64,000 nucleotides of DNA from Apiospora phragmitis (Eukaryota > Ascomycota > Sordariomycetes > Amphisphaeriales > Apiosporaceae): NCBI GenBank assembly GCA_038363925.1, contig JAQQWL010000003.1, positions 1,922,001-1,986,000 on the forward strand. Reading direction: 5' to 3'. Every line of letters begins with the position of its first letter. Position 1 is the first letter of the stretch. The translations under genes were made by a program, and so were the position numbers. The notes under the pieces were generated by a model. That model worked only from the letters and a program-made list of their open reading frames with translations. It was not told the DNA's origin and ran no database searches. Positions 34,987 to 46,870 of this stretch are shown in pieces.

Positions 34987-35264
34987 GTCTGGGGACCGAG
35001 CAGAAGCTAGAGAAAGAAGCTAGATTTATCTATCCATCGTTCATGGGCTTCTGTGCTGCCACAAGCCCTATTGGCCAGCGTTGTATGTACTGTATGTGGC
35101 CTATCAGTTCCAAACCCAACAAGTCATTGCCATGTAACCACATAAAACACGGGAATCATACAAACGCCCAATGCCCGCTCGTCTCATCATGCTCATCTCC
35201 CTGTATCGTCAATTATCAGAACTCCCTACTCCACCAAATCAAGGGACCATATTATGCATTAAAC

Positions 35265-38008
35265 CTAGGCGGCGGCAGCAGCCGCGGGCTTCCTTGCCAG
35301 GGCACCTCCTTTCCTGGTGGCGCCAGGCCTTGCCAGCGTGTATTTGGCGAACGCTCTCGCCAGAGCCTTCTTGCAGCTGACCTTCTGACTACCGACGAAG
35401 CTGTCAACTGTCACGGCAATGGCGCGGTCGATGTCGTGTGAGTTGCAGTACTCTGACAACCGCATACGGCAGAATGCCTCAGAGATTCGGATGATAGCTT
35501 CCAGATGACGGACCTATGAATAGTTAGCATTTCATCTGGAGAAGAGGGATTAGGGGTTAGATTATGCGTACCGTAATAGGGTAAGCACCTGTAGCCAGTG
35601 ATTCTCTGCGCATATCTGCGAACAGACGGGCCACCTTGTCTTCATCCATATGCAGGAGCTTGGGGTGGCAGTGGTCGCGGGCATACAGGATGTACTTCCG
35701 CAGAAGTTCCTGGGGGATCTGTCCCTCCTTAGCTTTGGCCTGGCTTGCCTGGCTCTCCTTTGCAAAGGACTCGGAGTCGTGCTCCACCTCCATAGAGTCG
35801 CCGCCGGCCTGAGTGGAGGGGTGGCTGCGACTGTGAGAACCGACAATGAAACGAGCGAGACGCTCGTCCTCGGCAGGGTCAACAGTGTCGCGTACCACGC
35901 AGAGGATGTCGAAACGCGACAGAATCGGCTCTGTCAGCTGCACGTTCGAGGAGAACGGGATGGTGGAGTTGTAGCGACCACCGATGGGGTTGGCAGCAGC
36001 GATGATGCCGCAACGAGCCTGAAGGGTAGTGACGATACCAGCCTTGGAGATGGAAATGGTTTGTTGTTCCATAGCTTCGTGGATAGACGTACGATCTTGG
36101 TCGTTCATCTTGTCGAACTCATCAATAAGACAAGTACCCCTATCGGCAAGCACAAGAGCACCGCCTTCCAGGGTCCATTCGCTGGTGAGAGGATCTCTAC
36201 GGACACTAGCCGTGAGACCGACAGCGGAAGCACCCTGACCCGTGGCGAAAACCGCTCGGTGGGCTGTCTTCTCAACATACTTGAGCACCTGCGACTTGGC
36301 GGTACCGGGATCACCCAGGAGCAAAACATTGATGTCACCACGGACATGATGCTGGCCCTTTGTGACCTTTGCTACACCACCAAAGAGAGACAGAGCGACG
36401 GCCGTCTTGATGTCCTCGTGGCCGTAGATACTGGGTGCGATGGAGTTGACGATCTTCTCAATAATCTGGGGATCACGCGCGATCTTCCGGATTGTTTGCT
36501 CATCCTCCTCGGTCAGTCGGAAGCCAGCCAGTTGGTCATGGGATTTGACAACGTTGTTGGCCTCAAGAATAGTGGCGAAGACAGGGAATCCGTTGCGGTT
36601 GTTCAGTTGAGCATCATAGTTGTTTCTGTAGATACCGGTGACCTCGATCTCCTCACCAGGCTTGGCCTTGTCGATGAGGTCCCACAGCAGGATCACTTCT
36701 CTGGTACGGGGCAATCGACCGGCAGGGACGGTTCCAGGGGACTCCTGCAGCGTGAGTTTCTGATAGTTGCGGTAGACGGTCTTTTCCGAGTTGACCGTGA
36801 ACGGTCCGCGGGACTGGCAGCTCTGACAGAAAGTGATCTTGACCTCAACATTGGACTCCTGCTGGAAAGGACCCAAAGTCACTCCGCACTTGGTGCAATC
36901 GAACTTGACGTACTTGAGCTGGGGGAAGACGCCCGAGCGTCGTGTCACAACACCGCTGACTCTGACGAGACAGTTGAGATGGGACTGTCTCAATTGGCGG
37001 AGTGTGTAGTGAACAGGCAGATCGAAGATGCGAACATGGATCTCGGAGTGAATACGCTCATAATCCGGGTAATGCAGCAGCACAACGTCCATGGCGACGT
37101 CATCGAACAGCTTCAGCATTTCGGCAGGGGCATTGGCCAGGAAGTAAGCCAGGATAGCTCGCGACGAAGACAGGTGATCGTAGGATACTTCGAGTGACTC
37201 GGCGTTGATCTCGCCGAGGGTGCGGATGCGGTTACCATAAACGGAGGAGCCGTTCTCGTCGGTGTATTCGGTGAGAAAAGCCTTGAACTCGCGCTTGATG
37301 GTACGCTGGACGGCGGGTTGCGATACCCACTCGGTGAGACTGGCCGCCTTGATATCCTGCAGGGCTTCGAGGGAGAGTTCCTCGTCCATAATGTCCTGGT
37401 CCATTTCATCATCGGGATCCTCGTCGTAGTGGTGGCGACGTCGACGTGGCTGGGCCGTGAGGTCGACTTCGCTACCGAGGTCATCTTCGGGCAAGAAGGC
37501 ATTGGGCATCTGCCTTCTGCGAGCGACTTGGCGATCTCTGCGGTTCAATTGTGCTTCGAGCTGTCTTCGCTCGGCGAGTTCCATGTCACCGTATTCGCCC
37601 TCGTCATCAATGTCAATGCCTTCGTAGCGGTCATTTTCGTCCTTGCCCTGGTAGTCTTTCTCGAAGCCCTCGTTGAACAAGTCGACATCATCGTCGGCCA
37701 TCTCGTCGAGATCATCCAGGTCATCCTGGATCTCGGGCTCGTCCTCCATGTCGTCGTCGTCATCGCCGCCATGGGCAATGTTGAAGGCGGGTGGGGACGA
37801 GGGCATGGGACTGGAGGCCGCCATCGGGGAGCTGACATCGCCGGCAGTACGAGCGCGCTTACGGTTCGCACGAGGAGCTACGCCCCGGTTGGCCGAGTCC
37901 ATGTTGTGCCGCAAAGGCGAACTGGGCGGGTTTTGTGAACTGAGGGAGGATCAAGGTCAGCTTTCATCTTGTCTAGTCAACAAAATACAAGAAAACAACA
38001 TACCTCAT
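35265..38008 (-). CDS. mcm2: MCM2 DNA replication helicase subunit
   Basis: Three exons: 38,004-38,008 (only ATGAG), 35,572-37,939 and 35,265-35,513; 873 residues, normal for Mcm2. The tiny first exon restores an N-terminus [15 protein letters not shown]. Then come an acidic, disordered tail, a C2-C2 zinc finger (cysteines about 350, 353, 373, 376), Walker A G-D-P-G-T-A-K-S (about 544-551), Walker B L-I-D-E-F (about 606-610) and the arginine finger S-R-F-D. The last intron (donor GTACGC) splits T-V-R-H. It is a subunit of the hexameric MCM2-7 helicase that opens origins in the nucleus. It diverges from the UBR-box gene and converges on the dehydrogenase gene. Confidence 0.96.
37940..38003 (-). 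other. mcm2: First intron of mcm2 with two in-frame acceptors
   Basis: GTATGT donor directly after ATGAG. CAG acceptors before 37,939 and 15 nt further downstream both keep frame, giving [11 protein letters not shown] or M-S-S-P-L. Confidence 0.65.
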
Positions 38009-38664
38009 GTTGAGAAACCCGCACTAGAGACTGGTCGTGTTTACTTGTATTTGAATGGTTTTCTCCTCCTCGATCAAATAGCAGATCGGGGCGTCGGGGA
38101 ATGAATGGGGCGATGGGAGGTGAGGTTGACGCAAGTGAATTGGGAATCTTGGGAGCTGAAAGGGGCAGCAGAGGGTTGACCGACCCGGCAACTTGCAAAT
38201 TGGCCCTTGACGCGAAAATTGAGGTGGAGGGGACTTGAAACGCGTCTTTTGGCTGCACAACGCGTAAAGTGGCCCACTATGAACGCGGGACGCTGGATCA
38301 GGCTTAGTGGCACTTAAAGCAGAGCGCGCACTGAAGGAGGTACTTGGAGCAGGTGGAGCCGGTACTTCGAGTACAGAACCATCCACTCTCAGTCGCATCG
38401 CCGCAAGTACTCGACACAGCTGGCTGAGAGAGGTCGCGTCACTGTCAATTAATGCAATGCATAAGTCGGACTGAACCACCACCACTTCACAGCTACCCCC
38501 CCCAAAGGCAGTCATTCAGCTGTTATATCCTGCCGCCAGCTACCCCGTCGTCAGCTGTGTATTCGTCTGTCTTATCAGTTGATTACCCAACTCAACTCTT
38601 CATTTCTGGCGAACTCAATTCAACTCTTAAGCAATTGCACCAATCGACTTCACAGCCGAACACC
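38009..38664. promoter_or_regulatory. Divergent promoter of mcm2 and the UBR-box gene
   Basis: About 655 bp between the two starts. Two ACGCG-containing strings (38,237-38,262: aaacgcgtc and aacgcgtaa) resemble the MluI cell-cycle box, which would fit an S-phase gene, but this is a short motif and only suggestive. Confidence 0.4.
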
Positions 38665-40368
38665 ATGGCCGACAAACCGACAGTCGCGCCTGAGGGCTCG
38701 AATGATGCCATTGTCACCATCTCGGGCGGGACCAACGACGCAGCACGAAAGCGCCGCGACTCTGAGAATTCGCAGACGGCGGCCGAATTCCTCAGAGACC
38801 AGATGCAGCTCGAGGCCGATGCACGCGAAGCACTCCCCTATGTACGCCATATTCTCACACCCTCCATTTATGATCTCACAGTAGTCTGACCTGATGCCTC
38901 CAACCAACAGAGTATCGAGAACTGCACCAAAGAGCTCGGCAACCTGCGACAGAGCGTCTTCGCCTGCCTGACCTGCCACCCGCCACCTGCCAACCCCGAC
39001 GACGCGACTGCGCACACGCCCGCCGGCGTCTGCTACGCCTGCTCGGTCCAGTGCCACGGCGAGCACGAGCTCGTCGAGATCTTCCAGAAGCGCAACTTCA
39101 CCTGCGACTGCGGCACCACGCGCTTCGCCGCCGACCAGCCCTGCACCCTGCGCCTCAACTCCGCGACCAACACCAAGGGCGGCGTCCACTCGGAGCCGGC
39201 CGACCCCGACAACAATTACAACCAGAACTTCCGCAACCGCTTCTGCTCCTGCTCCATCGACTACGTGCCCCAGGAGCAGAAGGGCACCATGTTCCAGTGC
39301 CTGGGGCTCGGCACCCACGAGACCGGCGGCTGCGGCGAGGACTGGTATCACCCCGGCTGTCTTGTCGGCCTCGGACCTAGGTGGTACGAGAAGATGACCA
39401 AGACAGCCAAGAAAAAGCCGACAGATGCGACAGCCACATCCCATGATGCGCTACCCACCATTTCAGAAGACGGACCAGCCCCTGAAAACAGCAACAGTGC
39501 AGGCGCGGCGGGAGCCGAGGACGAAGACGAAGACGATGACAACGACGCCCCATTGCCTGAAGGTTTCCCGGGCGAGGACGACTTCAACCACTTCCTATGC
39601 TACAAGTGCGTCGAATCGCATCCCTGGATCAAACGATACGCCGGCGCGGCGGGTTTCTTGCTCCCTGTCCACTTCAACAAGGATGGAGAAGAGAACAACT
39701 CATCATCGTCCTCCAACAAGCGAAAACTGGACGACGAGGAGCAAGCATCCGAACCGAAACGCGCCAAAACCGAAGAGATCGAAGACGGCCAATCTGCTGA
39801 GCCAGCCCTGCCAGTGCGCGCCACCCCCGCCGCAGTCAAGGCCGAACAAGAAGAAGACAAGAAGGACTCGGCCCCCTCATCCGAGTCGACGACAACCTGC
39901 AAGTACGAAATCCTGCCGCCGGCCCCGACGGGCCAGTTCTCCCTCTTCATGACCGAGGGCTTCCGCTCCACCTTCTGCCGCTGCCCCAAGTGCTTCCCCC
40001 TGCTGGAGCCGCATCCGCAGCTCCTCGACGAGGAAGAAGCCTACGAGCCGCCCCTGTCCGAGGGCGAAGGCTCCCACGACGGCGCCTCGACGCACGGTAG
40101 TGGAAGTATATACGAGCGGGGCGAGTCGGCGCTGCGCAACGTCGACCGCGTGCGCGCCATCGAGGGCGTCATGGCCTACAAGCACCTCAAGGACAAGCTC
40201 ACGCCCTTCTTCGAGCAGTTCGCCAAGAGCGGCAAGGCCGTCGGCGCCGACGACATCAAGGAGTACTTCGCCAAGCTGCGCGGCGACGAGCAGGCCATCA
40301 AGGACGCCGGCCAGGCCGCCAAGGGAGGGGGCGACGACAACCATCGCCAGGAGCAGAGTGGGTACTAG
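38665..40368 (+). CDS. mlo2: UBR-box/PHD-like protein, UBR7/Mlo2 family
   Basis: Two exons, 38,665-38,841 and 38,911-40,368, with a 69-nt GTACGC...CAG intron; 544 residues. After a short N-terminal region comes a UBR-type zinc finger (about 77-125) with C-L-T-C-H, C-Y-A-C-S-V-Q-C-H and C-D-C-G-T, then an atypical PHD finger (about 155-200) with F-C-S-C, Q-C-L-G-L-G-T, D-W-Y-H-P-G-C-L. A long acidic, low-complexity middle follows, then a second Cys cluster F-C-R-C-P-K-C-F, and a helical C-terminus. UBR7/Mlo2 proteins are nuclear and have been described as histone-directed ubiquitin ligases in animals; in yeast their role is little known. It shares a promoter region with mcm2. Confidence 0.92.
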
Positions 40369-40839
40369 ACCAAACCAGCTGACCAGGTTGCGTTGGGCCC
40401 CCTCGGCTCGTGTGTATCATGATTCACTCGCCTATTTTCAAGGCACGCCGTGCTCCTGAGGAGCACTGGAAATGACCAACCAGTCATCTGAGCGGTCTTC
40501 TCTTCCATGTATAACTAGTTTCAGGCAAAAGTTGGACGACGGGATTCGACCGACTTTGCCATAATAAGAAAGGTATCTATCGGATGGATCAATGGAGGGA
40601 TGGGCTCACAATTCAGCAGCCACTCGGGCGCGGATAAAGTTGCTATATAAACAAGTGCAACCACTAGGGCCAGGGACACGATTTACGATAAAATGAAAAA
40701 CATTATTCAGGGCCAATTCGAGATGTTCATGAAAGTCGTGAGTATTTATTTGCACATGAGCTTTTATTTTATTTCTAAAAGCCAGGTCCACCTTCCCAGA
40801 AACGCCCAATCATACCTCACCAAGACTACTGGTGACTTT
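40369..40839. other. Convergent intergenic region
   Basis: 470 bp between the UBR-box and argininosuccinate synthase stops. No gene or repeat seen. Confidence 0.6.
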
Positions 40840-42557
40840 TTATGACGACTTGCTAAGGGGCTTACCGTCCTTGATCTTCTGGAGACCGTACTTCTTGAGG
40901 CGGATGGCCTGGATCTCAATGAAGCCGGTGGTGTCCATGGGGCTGAAGCCTTCGAGGGAGTCCATGGAGGCGTCCTCGGCCGAGTAGAGGTTGCTGGCGT
41001 CGCTGCTGCGGCCCTCGACGTAGGCGTTGCCTTTGTAGGCCATCATGCGGACCACACCGGTGACGTTCTGCTGGCTGAACTTGATCGAGTTCTCGATGAA
41101 CTCGCGCTCGGGGCTGAAGTACATGCCGTTGTACAGCAGGCGGGCCCAGGGCAGCGTGCAGAACTGGTCGCGGAGCTCGCGAACCTTGCCGTCCATGACC
41201 AGGGCCTCGATGTCGATGTGTCCGAGACGGCTATTTTGTCGTGGTTAGTCTTGGGGGGTGTCATCAATGCCTCCAAAGGTGGCGAAAACTTACGCAATGG
41301 TCAGACCGGGGGTATCGTAGCAGCCTCGGCTCTTGAGGCCGATGAAGCGGTTCTCGACGATGTCGACACGTCCCACACCGTGGTCGTGGCCGATCTTGTT
41401 GAGGCGGCTGAAGATCTCGACCGAGTCGGTGAGGGTCTCCTCGCCGTGGATCAGCTTGGCGGGGACACCCTTCTCGAAGTGGATGGTGAACCGCTCGGGG
41501 GTGTTAGGGGCGTCGAGAGGGTCGACAGTGCGGGTCCACAGGTCCTTGGGAGGAGTGTGGTCGGGGTCCTCCAGGACACCAGCCTCGTACGAGCAGTGGA
41601 CGATGTTGTCGTCCATGCTCCAAGGCTTGCTGGGGGTCGAGGAGACGGGGATGTTGTTGTCGGCGGCGTACTTGAGCAAGTCCTGGCGACCCTGGAACTT
41701 CTCGCAGAACTCGGGCAATCGCCAGGGGGCGATGACCTTGAGGTTGGGGTTGCAAGTCTTGAAGGCCTATGGAGAGAGGGGACGGTCAATAAATACGTAA
41801 GGCGAATTCCGAAAGGGTCGGCCTGCTCACCAGCTCGAATCGGACCTGATCGTTACCCTTGCCAGTCTATATGGTTGATATCAGCATTCTGTTCTGAGCG
41901 CACATGGGTGGTCTTTGTTGTACTTACGCAGCCGTGGCTGACGAACACGCAGTTGTTCTCCTCGGCAACGCGGACTTGGGCACGAGCGATGACGGGACGG
42001 GCGAGCGAGGTACCGAGCAGGTAGCGGTCTTCGTAGATGGCGTTGCACTGGATGGCAGTGTGGACGATCTCCTCGACCAATTCGCGCTTCAGGTCCAGGA
42101 TGACCATCTTCTCGGCGCCGAGGGCGACAGCCTTCTTCTCAACGGCGGCCCAGTCCTCTTCCTGACCGACATTGGCCAGGAAGCAGACGACGGTGTAGCC
42201 CTCGTTGATAAGCCATTTCAGGATAGTCTATTGTGCGTCGGTATAAGCAATTGATCGGGCGCTGTCTTGGGTCTTGTCTCGACGACGATGACGGTGGAAT
42301 TGGGAATTGGGGGGCTAGAGGAGGTGCGGGGTGTCTCGGGCGAACTTACACTGGTGTCGAGGCCTGTTCATGTTGTCAATTGATCAGTTCTCTGCTGCCG
42401 AGTACATATGATGGTCAAGGCATGCGCATAGTGGAATAATTACCTCCAGAGTAGGCGCTATCAAGACGGATTGGTCAGTAATTTCATCTACAGAGAAACT
42501 TTCGAGACCCGGGTGGGCAAGATTGGGCACATACAGACAGACACGGCCCTTGGACAT
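40840..42557 (-). CDS. arg1: Argininosuccinate synthase
   Basis: Seven exons joined by frame and GT-AG signals: 42,535-42,557; 42,444-42,457; 42,350-42,363; 41,928-42,227; 41,831-41,866; 41,294-41,766; 40,840-41,230. Total 416 residues, the family's normal length. Exons 2 and 3 are only 14 nt each, and together with exon 1 rebuild the N-terminal M-S-K-G-R-V-C-L-A-Y-S-G-G-L-D-T-S, whose S-G-G-L-D-T-S is the ATP pyrophosphate loop. Later signatures: T-G-K-G-N-D-Q-V-R-F-E-L (substrate binding), I-A-P-W-R, S-Y-E-A-G-V-L-E, and S-R-G-C-Y-D-T-P-G. It condenses citrulline and aspartate in the arginine/urea-cycle pathway, in the cytosol. A GTAAGC near the 3' end could be an unused donor; the in-frame stop was preferred. 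Confidence 0.96.
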
Positions 42558-44323
42558 GATGGCGGATATGGTGAGTGTTCTTGGTAGACTGTGGTTATGT
42601 TGATACACTTGGGAAAGGCTGTAGTAAATTTATATATTGAATTTTTTTCCTTCCCACTATAGGCACCTCAGCTGCAGCTTGTAATGAGCAAACGGATATG
42701 ACTGGCTATCTCGCAGCAGCGAAATCGGCATCGAGCTCTTTTCCCAGAGCCGTCCCTCAGCTGCTACTTTGCGACTCGCGGGGTGGCTGGTGGGATGTTT
42801 CCTGATAGCTGACTCACGTGCACCCCACCATCTCTCATCCCACCACAATCTCGAAAATTTGGCTGGCTGGGGAAGCGCGTGCGAGCTCTTTGGTGCTTAT
42901 CTTATCGGAGCTATCTATCCAGTTTTAAGGGTCCTTCACATAGAACCTTAGGTAACCGAGCTCGGCCAGTGGACGTCAGTCCAGTCCAAGCACCAAGTCC
43001 ACCCAGCCCTAGGATGCAACTCCGACTCGGTGCGTCCAGTCACGATCCGTACCTGCAGGACCTCCCGTACCCTTACCCATATAGACTCCACTCAACATGC
43101 TGAGTCCATTTGATTCCCCTTCGATTCTTTAGTTGATGGAAGAAGCATAATCCGAATAAGCCTCAGACGTCCCATTTCCAGTGCAACTGAGCTTTGAGCT
43201 GTCAGTGGGGGATCTCGGTTTGCTTCAGTCAAGTTGCTGCAGCATTGCTATCATGGGCCACCTGGGACTATCCAGGAACCAGTCCAATTACACACATATC
43301 TTCTCTCAGTGCAATAAACACGTAGCAACAACTGTGCTACGAGCTGAGATACTGGTAAATTCAGTAAGTACTCACTTCTTCGTGGAGGGACTGCCATGTC
43401 AGTCAAAGCTGCCCAGCCATCGCCAGAACCCGATTGGTGCCGTTGGCTCAAAGAAGCTCAGCTACTATACTATTATAGTTCTAGCAAGAGAAGCAATTAG
43501 CCTCCTGAAACTATGTAATCGATGCCATCTAGCCGCTGCCCAGGCGGTGCCGTACGATGTAGCACAGTCTACTTGCGCTGTGAGGCGCTCAATGGCTCAA
43601 TGACGGCTTCAAGTAACCTGTTCTCGAACCATGTGGCCTGCCATAGTACAGCCCAAGACTACGATACCTTGACGACCAAGTGGGCACTCCAAGCTTGGGG
43701 TTGTGCTAGCGTCGCTCAGCTCTACCGCGGCTATGATCACGGAGCCTGCCATCTGAGAGCACGTATGAAGGTCTTGTTCTCGCTCCCCTCCAGCAAGACT
43801 CTTCTTGGTGCTACAAGAAGATACCTCAAAGACGCATCTTATGAGCACGTTCATAACAGAATTGACAATTCAGCTCGTTGCTTATCTCGCAGCTTGATCA
43901 GCGTGGAAAATGATAAACGCAGTGGGCTCGATTAGAGCCATTGTCTGGATAGGTGCCCCTGGGGATTATACTTCGACATCCCCGTGGTAGAAACGCCTCA
44001 AGTCTTGACCAGTCTGTACTTTGGAAAGTCCGGCCATCGAACCATGATAACACCCAGGCTCGTCCAATGGAGACCATCAGAGATATCAGTTGCTCTATGT
44101 TAGGCATTTGCTAGATTATGCCCAACAGGCTGAATGCTGGTTTGGCCTGGTCGAATAAAAACATCTCCCCATGCCGTTTACTTGAGACTTGAGATCTTCC
44201 CTCTTTCACCCCCATTTGTGTCCACCTCGGACACCTGCTCACAAATACTTTTACTGTCACAAGTTCTCAGCGTACAGTATTCCCACGGTAACATCAAGCC
44301 CGCAACATGGCATCGCCACTTAG
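42558..44323. other. Intergenic region upstream of arg1 and the permease
   Basis: About 1.77 kb. Several open frames of 60-140 codons overlap on both strands without recognisable motifs or codon bias. I see no gene, RNA gene or repeat. A missing first exon of the permease could lie in the right-hand part. Confidence 0.45.
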
Positions 44324-45937
44324 AAGGGGGCGGCACCGCCGCCTGCAGAGCCTCCGCGCTCACCAGTTTCATCATACAGCCGGGAGAAGGGACCGGAACC
44401 AGTAACAACAGCATCAGTAACGGGGTCAGAACACACAGACCCAACAAACCATTCGGGTCCCAGCACGTCCCTGAAGAAAGTCATCACGACACGCCAATTT
44501 GTGCCAATGGCTCTAGGAGGATCCATCGGTGCTGGGCTCCTTATAGCCAGTTCAGTTGGTTTGCAACGTGCTGGGCCGGCAGCTTTGGTCATGGCCTTTT
44601 CCATTGCCGGCTTTGCCGTCTGGTTGACCATGTGCGCCCTGGGCGAGCTCTCGGCCAGCTTCCCTGTCCAAGGCTCTTTCTACGACTATTCTATACGCTT
44701 CATCTCGCCGTCGTGGGGTTTCTCGATGGGCTGGAACTACGTTATCAACTTCCTGCTCATCGTGCCCTTTGAGATCACCGTCATGGTCATCGTCACCAAG
44801 TACTGGTACTCCCCCAACACGGGCTGGTTCGTGCCCGTGGTGATCGCGGCTCTGTTCGGCATCGCCGCCGCCGGTGCCAAATGGTACGCCGAGGTCGAGC
44901 ATGCCTTCGGCCTGGCCAAGGTTGGCGTCATCGTGCTCTTCATCATCACCGCCATCGTCATCTGCGCCGGTGGTGTAGCGTCCGACGCTCGACATGGTAC
45001 TGGCTTCCGGTACTGGAGAGAAGGTGCCTTCTGGAACGGCATTCAGGGTTTCCTCTGGGTATTCGTCAATGCTGGCCTGGCCTATGGTGGTACCGAGATG
45101 CTCGGCCTGACTGTCGCTGAATGCAAGAATCCCGTCAAGGTCATGCCGTTGGCCTCCAAGATTGTTGGCGGGCGCATCACTGTATTGTATATCCTGTCTC
45201 TGTTTATGGCTGGTCTAGTCATCGGCCCCGATACCTTTGAGCAATACTCTCATCTCGGAAAAACCTCGCCGTTCGTACTGGCCATCCACCAGGCGGGCAT
45301 CCCGGGCCTGGCCTCCTTTGTCAACGCCGTCATCCTCATTTCCGTCTTCAGCATGGCCAATGCCAGCATCTTTGCCTCTTCCCGCGCTCTGCGGGCTATC
45401 TGTGCCCAGGGGATGGGCCCCCGGATCCTATCTCGGACAACGAAGAAAAAGGGCATTCCGCTCAACGCATTGATGGTGGTCTTCGCCATATCGTTACTTG
45501 CCTTCATCAACGCGGCGCCCAGCGGGGGCGAGATCTTCGAGTGGCTCCTATCGCTTGCCTCGGCCAGCAACTACTTCACCTGGCTTAGCATCTGCTTGGC
45601 GCACCTTCGCATGCGCGGCGCCATGAAGAAGCAAGGGAAGGAAGTTGGCGAGTTGACATGGAGATCCCCCGTCGGTACCTGGGGCAGCAAGGTGGCCATC
45701 GCCATCTTCGCCTTCGCCCTCTGCAGCCAGATTGTCACGGCGATTCTGCCACCGGTGCCCAACGAAGACGAGGCCCCGGCCTTTTCGATCTTTCGGGGAA
45801 TCCTGGGCTTCATCGTGGTCATTGGCGCCTGGCTCGGTCATCAAGTCTATACGCGGTCGCAATTGCTCATACCCCTGGAGAAGGCGGATCTCAGCATGAA
45901 CTCGGATGTGCCTGACACCAGGCCGGCCGAACCCTGA
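44324..45937 (+). CDS. Amino-acid permease, APC superfamily (5' end unresolved)
   Basis: Open from 44,324 (right after an in-frame TAG at 44,321) to 45,937, about 537 codons. The segment S-L-K-K-V-I-T-T-R-Q-F-V-P-M-A-L-G-G-S-I-G-A-G-L-L-I is the conserved N-terminal entry of fungal amino-acid permeases, followed by about 11-12 hydrophobic segments ending near residue 515. The first ATG in frame (44,507) is inside membrane segment 1, too late. The ATG at 44,307 encodes M-A-S-P-L but is out of frame by one missing base; with it the tail would read M-A-S-P-L-x-K-G-A-A-P-P-P. So either one base is lost (mutation or sequence error) or an upstream exon exists. Plasma-membrane amino-acid uptake is likely; substrate unknown. 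Confidence 0.82.
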   Translation, partial: KGAAPPPAEPPRSPVSSYSREKGPEPVTTASVTGSEHTDPTNHSGPSTSLKKVITTRQFVPMALGGSIGAGLLIASSVGLQRAGPAALVMAFSIAGFAVWLTMCALGELSASFPVQGSFYDYSIRFISPSWGFSMGWNYVINFLLIVPFEITVMVIVTKYWYSPNTGWFVPVVIAALFGIAAAGAKWYAEVEHAFGLAKVGVIVLFIITAIVICAGGVASDARHGTGFRYWREGAFWNGIQGFLWVFVNAGLAYGGTEMLGLTVAECKNPVKVMPLASKIVGGRITVLYILSLFMAGLVIGPDTFEQYSHLGKTSPFVLAIHQAGIPGLASFVNAVILISVFSMANASIFASSRALRAICAQGMGPRILSRTTKKKGIPLNALMVVFAISLLAFINAAPSGGEIFEWLLSLASASNYFTWLSICLAHLRMRGAMKKQGKEVGELTWRSPVGTWGSKVAIAIFAFALCSQIVTAILPPVPNEDEAPAFSIFRGILGFIVVIGAWLGHQVYTRSQLLIPLEKADLSMNSDVPDTRPAEP

Positions 45938-46870
45938 TGATTTGAAGTTTGCCTTACAGCCAGCTTACGAAGACAACAAAATGTGTATATAGAGTTTTGA
46001 ATAGTGTACATAAGGAGATCAACTTGTGTAAATAATTGCGAATACCAGTGTTTTCATCGAACTCTTGTTCAATTACAGATGACTTTGTTCGAGGTGCTTG
46101 TACAACTCCAGAGCAGACGGGTTCGAACAAGATGGTGCTCATCTTCAGGCTACTTACTTACTATGTGTAACGTACCAAAGAACACATGCTGATCTACTCC
46201 TCTCGCACTCACATAGAGTGCTCTTTTTCCTCTTCCTTATTCTCCTCAGTTCCTTTGTCCACCTTCCCAAGGGCTGAACAACCCTGATGATTGATTGTGG
46301 CTGTTGTTGTCATGTGAATGACCCCGAGAAAGTATGGCATGGTTTTTCCTTGAGTTGGGGCAGACGCCATTCCGCATCCCCTTATCGAGAGTTGCAGCCT
46401 ATAAACTGGCGCTTACAGGCGCCGCCACGAAGCTTGATAAGCCCGAAGAGTCGAAGACTACACAAGTAAGCCCACTTTGATAATTTGGCAATTGAGAGAT
46501 GGGAAGATCGGAGAGTCATTACTGATATCTTATTGTTGGGTGCAATGATCTACTCTGGTTTCGGACAAGTCCCAGGGCCTTCTGCCAATCAGTACCTTCT
46601 CAACCATGGTCTCAAAGTCGAGAGATAAATGGTGGGGGCTTTCCCATATCAATCGCAGATGAGAAGAAGAGCAAATTTGCAGTAGTAATCAGGGTTACGT
46701 TTTTATACACCTCGTTTTCTTCTTATATACGGCAGGTCAATAGATACCTAAGCAAGCCAAGCTATCCATTATGCCATCCCATCCAAGCTATTCGGCAGCA
46801 ATGCATGTGTCGTCTTCTCATGTACGACATGTAAGTACCCAAATTACTAATAACCCACTCTAACTACAGT
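45938..46870. other. Convergent intergenic region
   Basis: About 930 bp between the permease and dioxygenase stops. No gene or structured element recognised. Confidence 0.55.

Noticed and set aside
35650..37197. 515-codon frame on the plus strand
   Set aside because: Complement of mcm2, whose motifs and exon joins are unambiguous.
46085..46140. tRNA suggested by the string GGGTTCGAAC
   Set aside because: No acceptor or anticodon stem can be paired around it.
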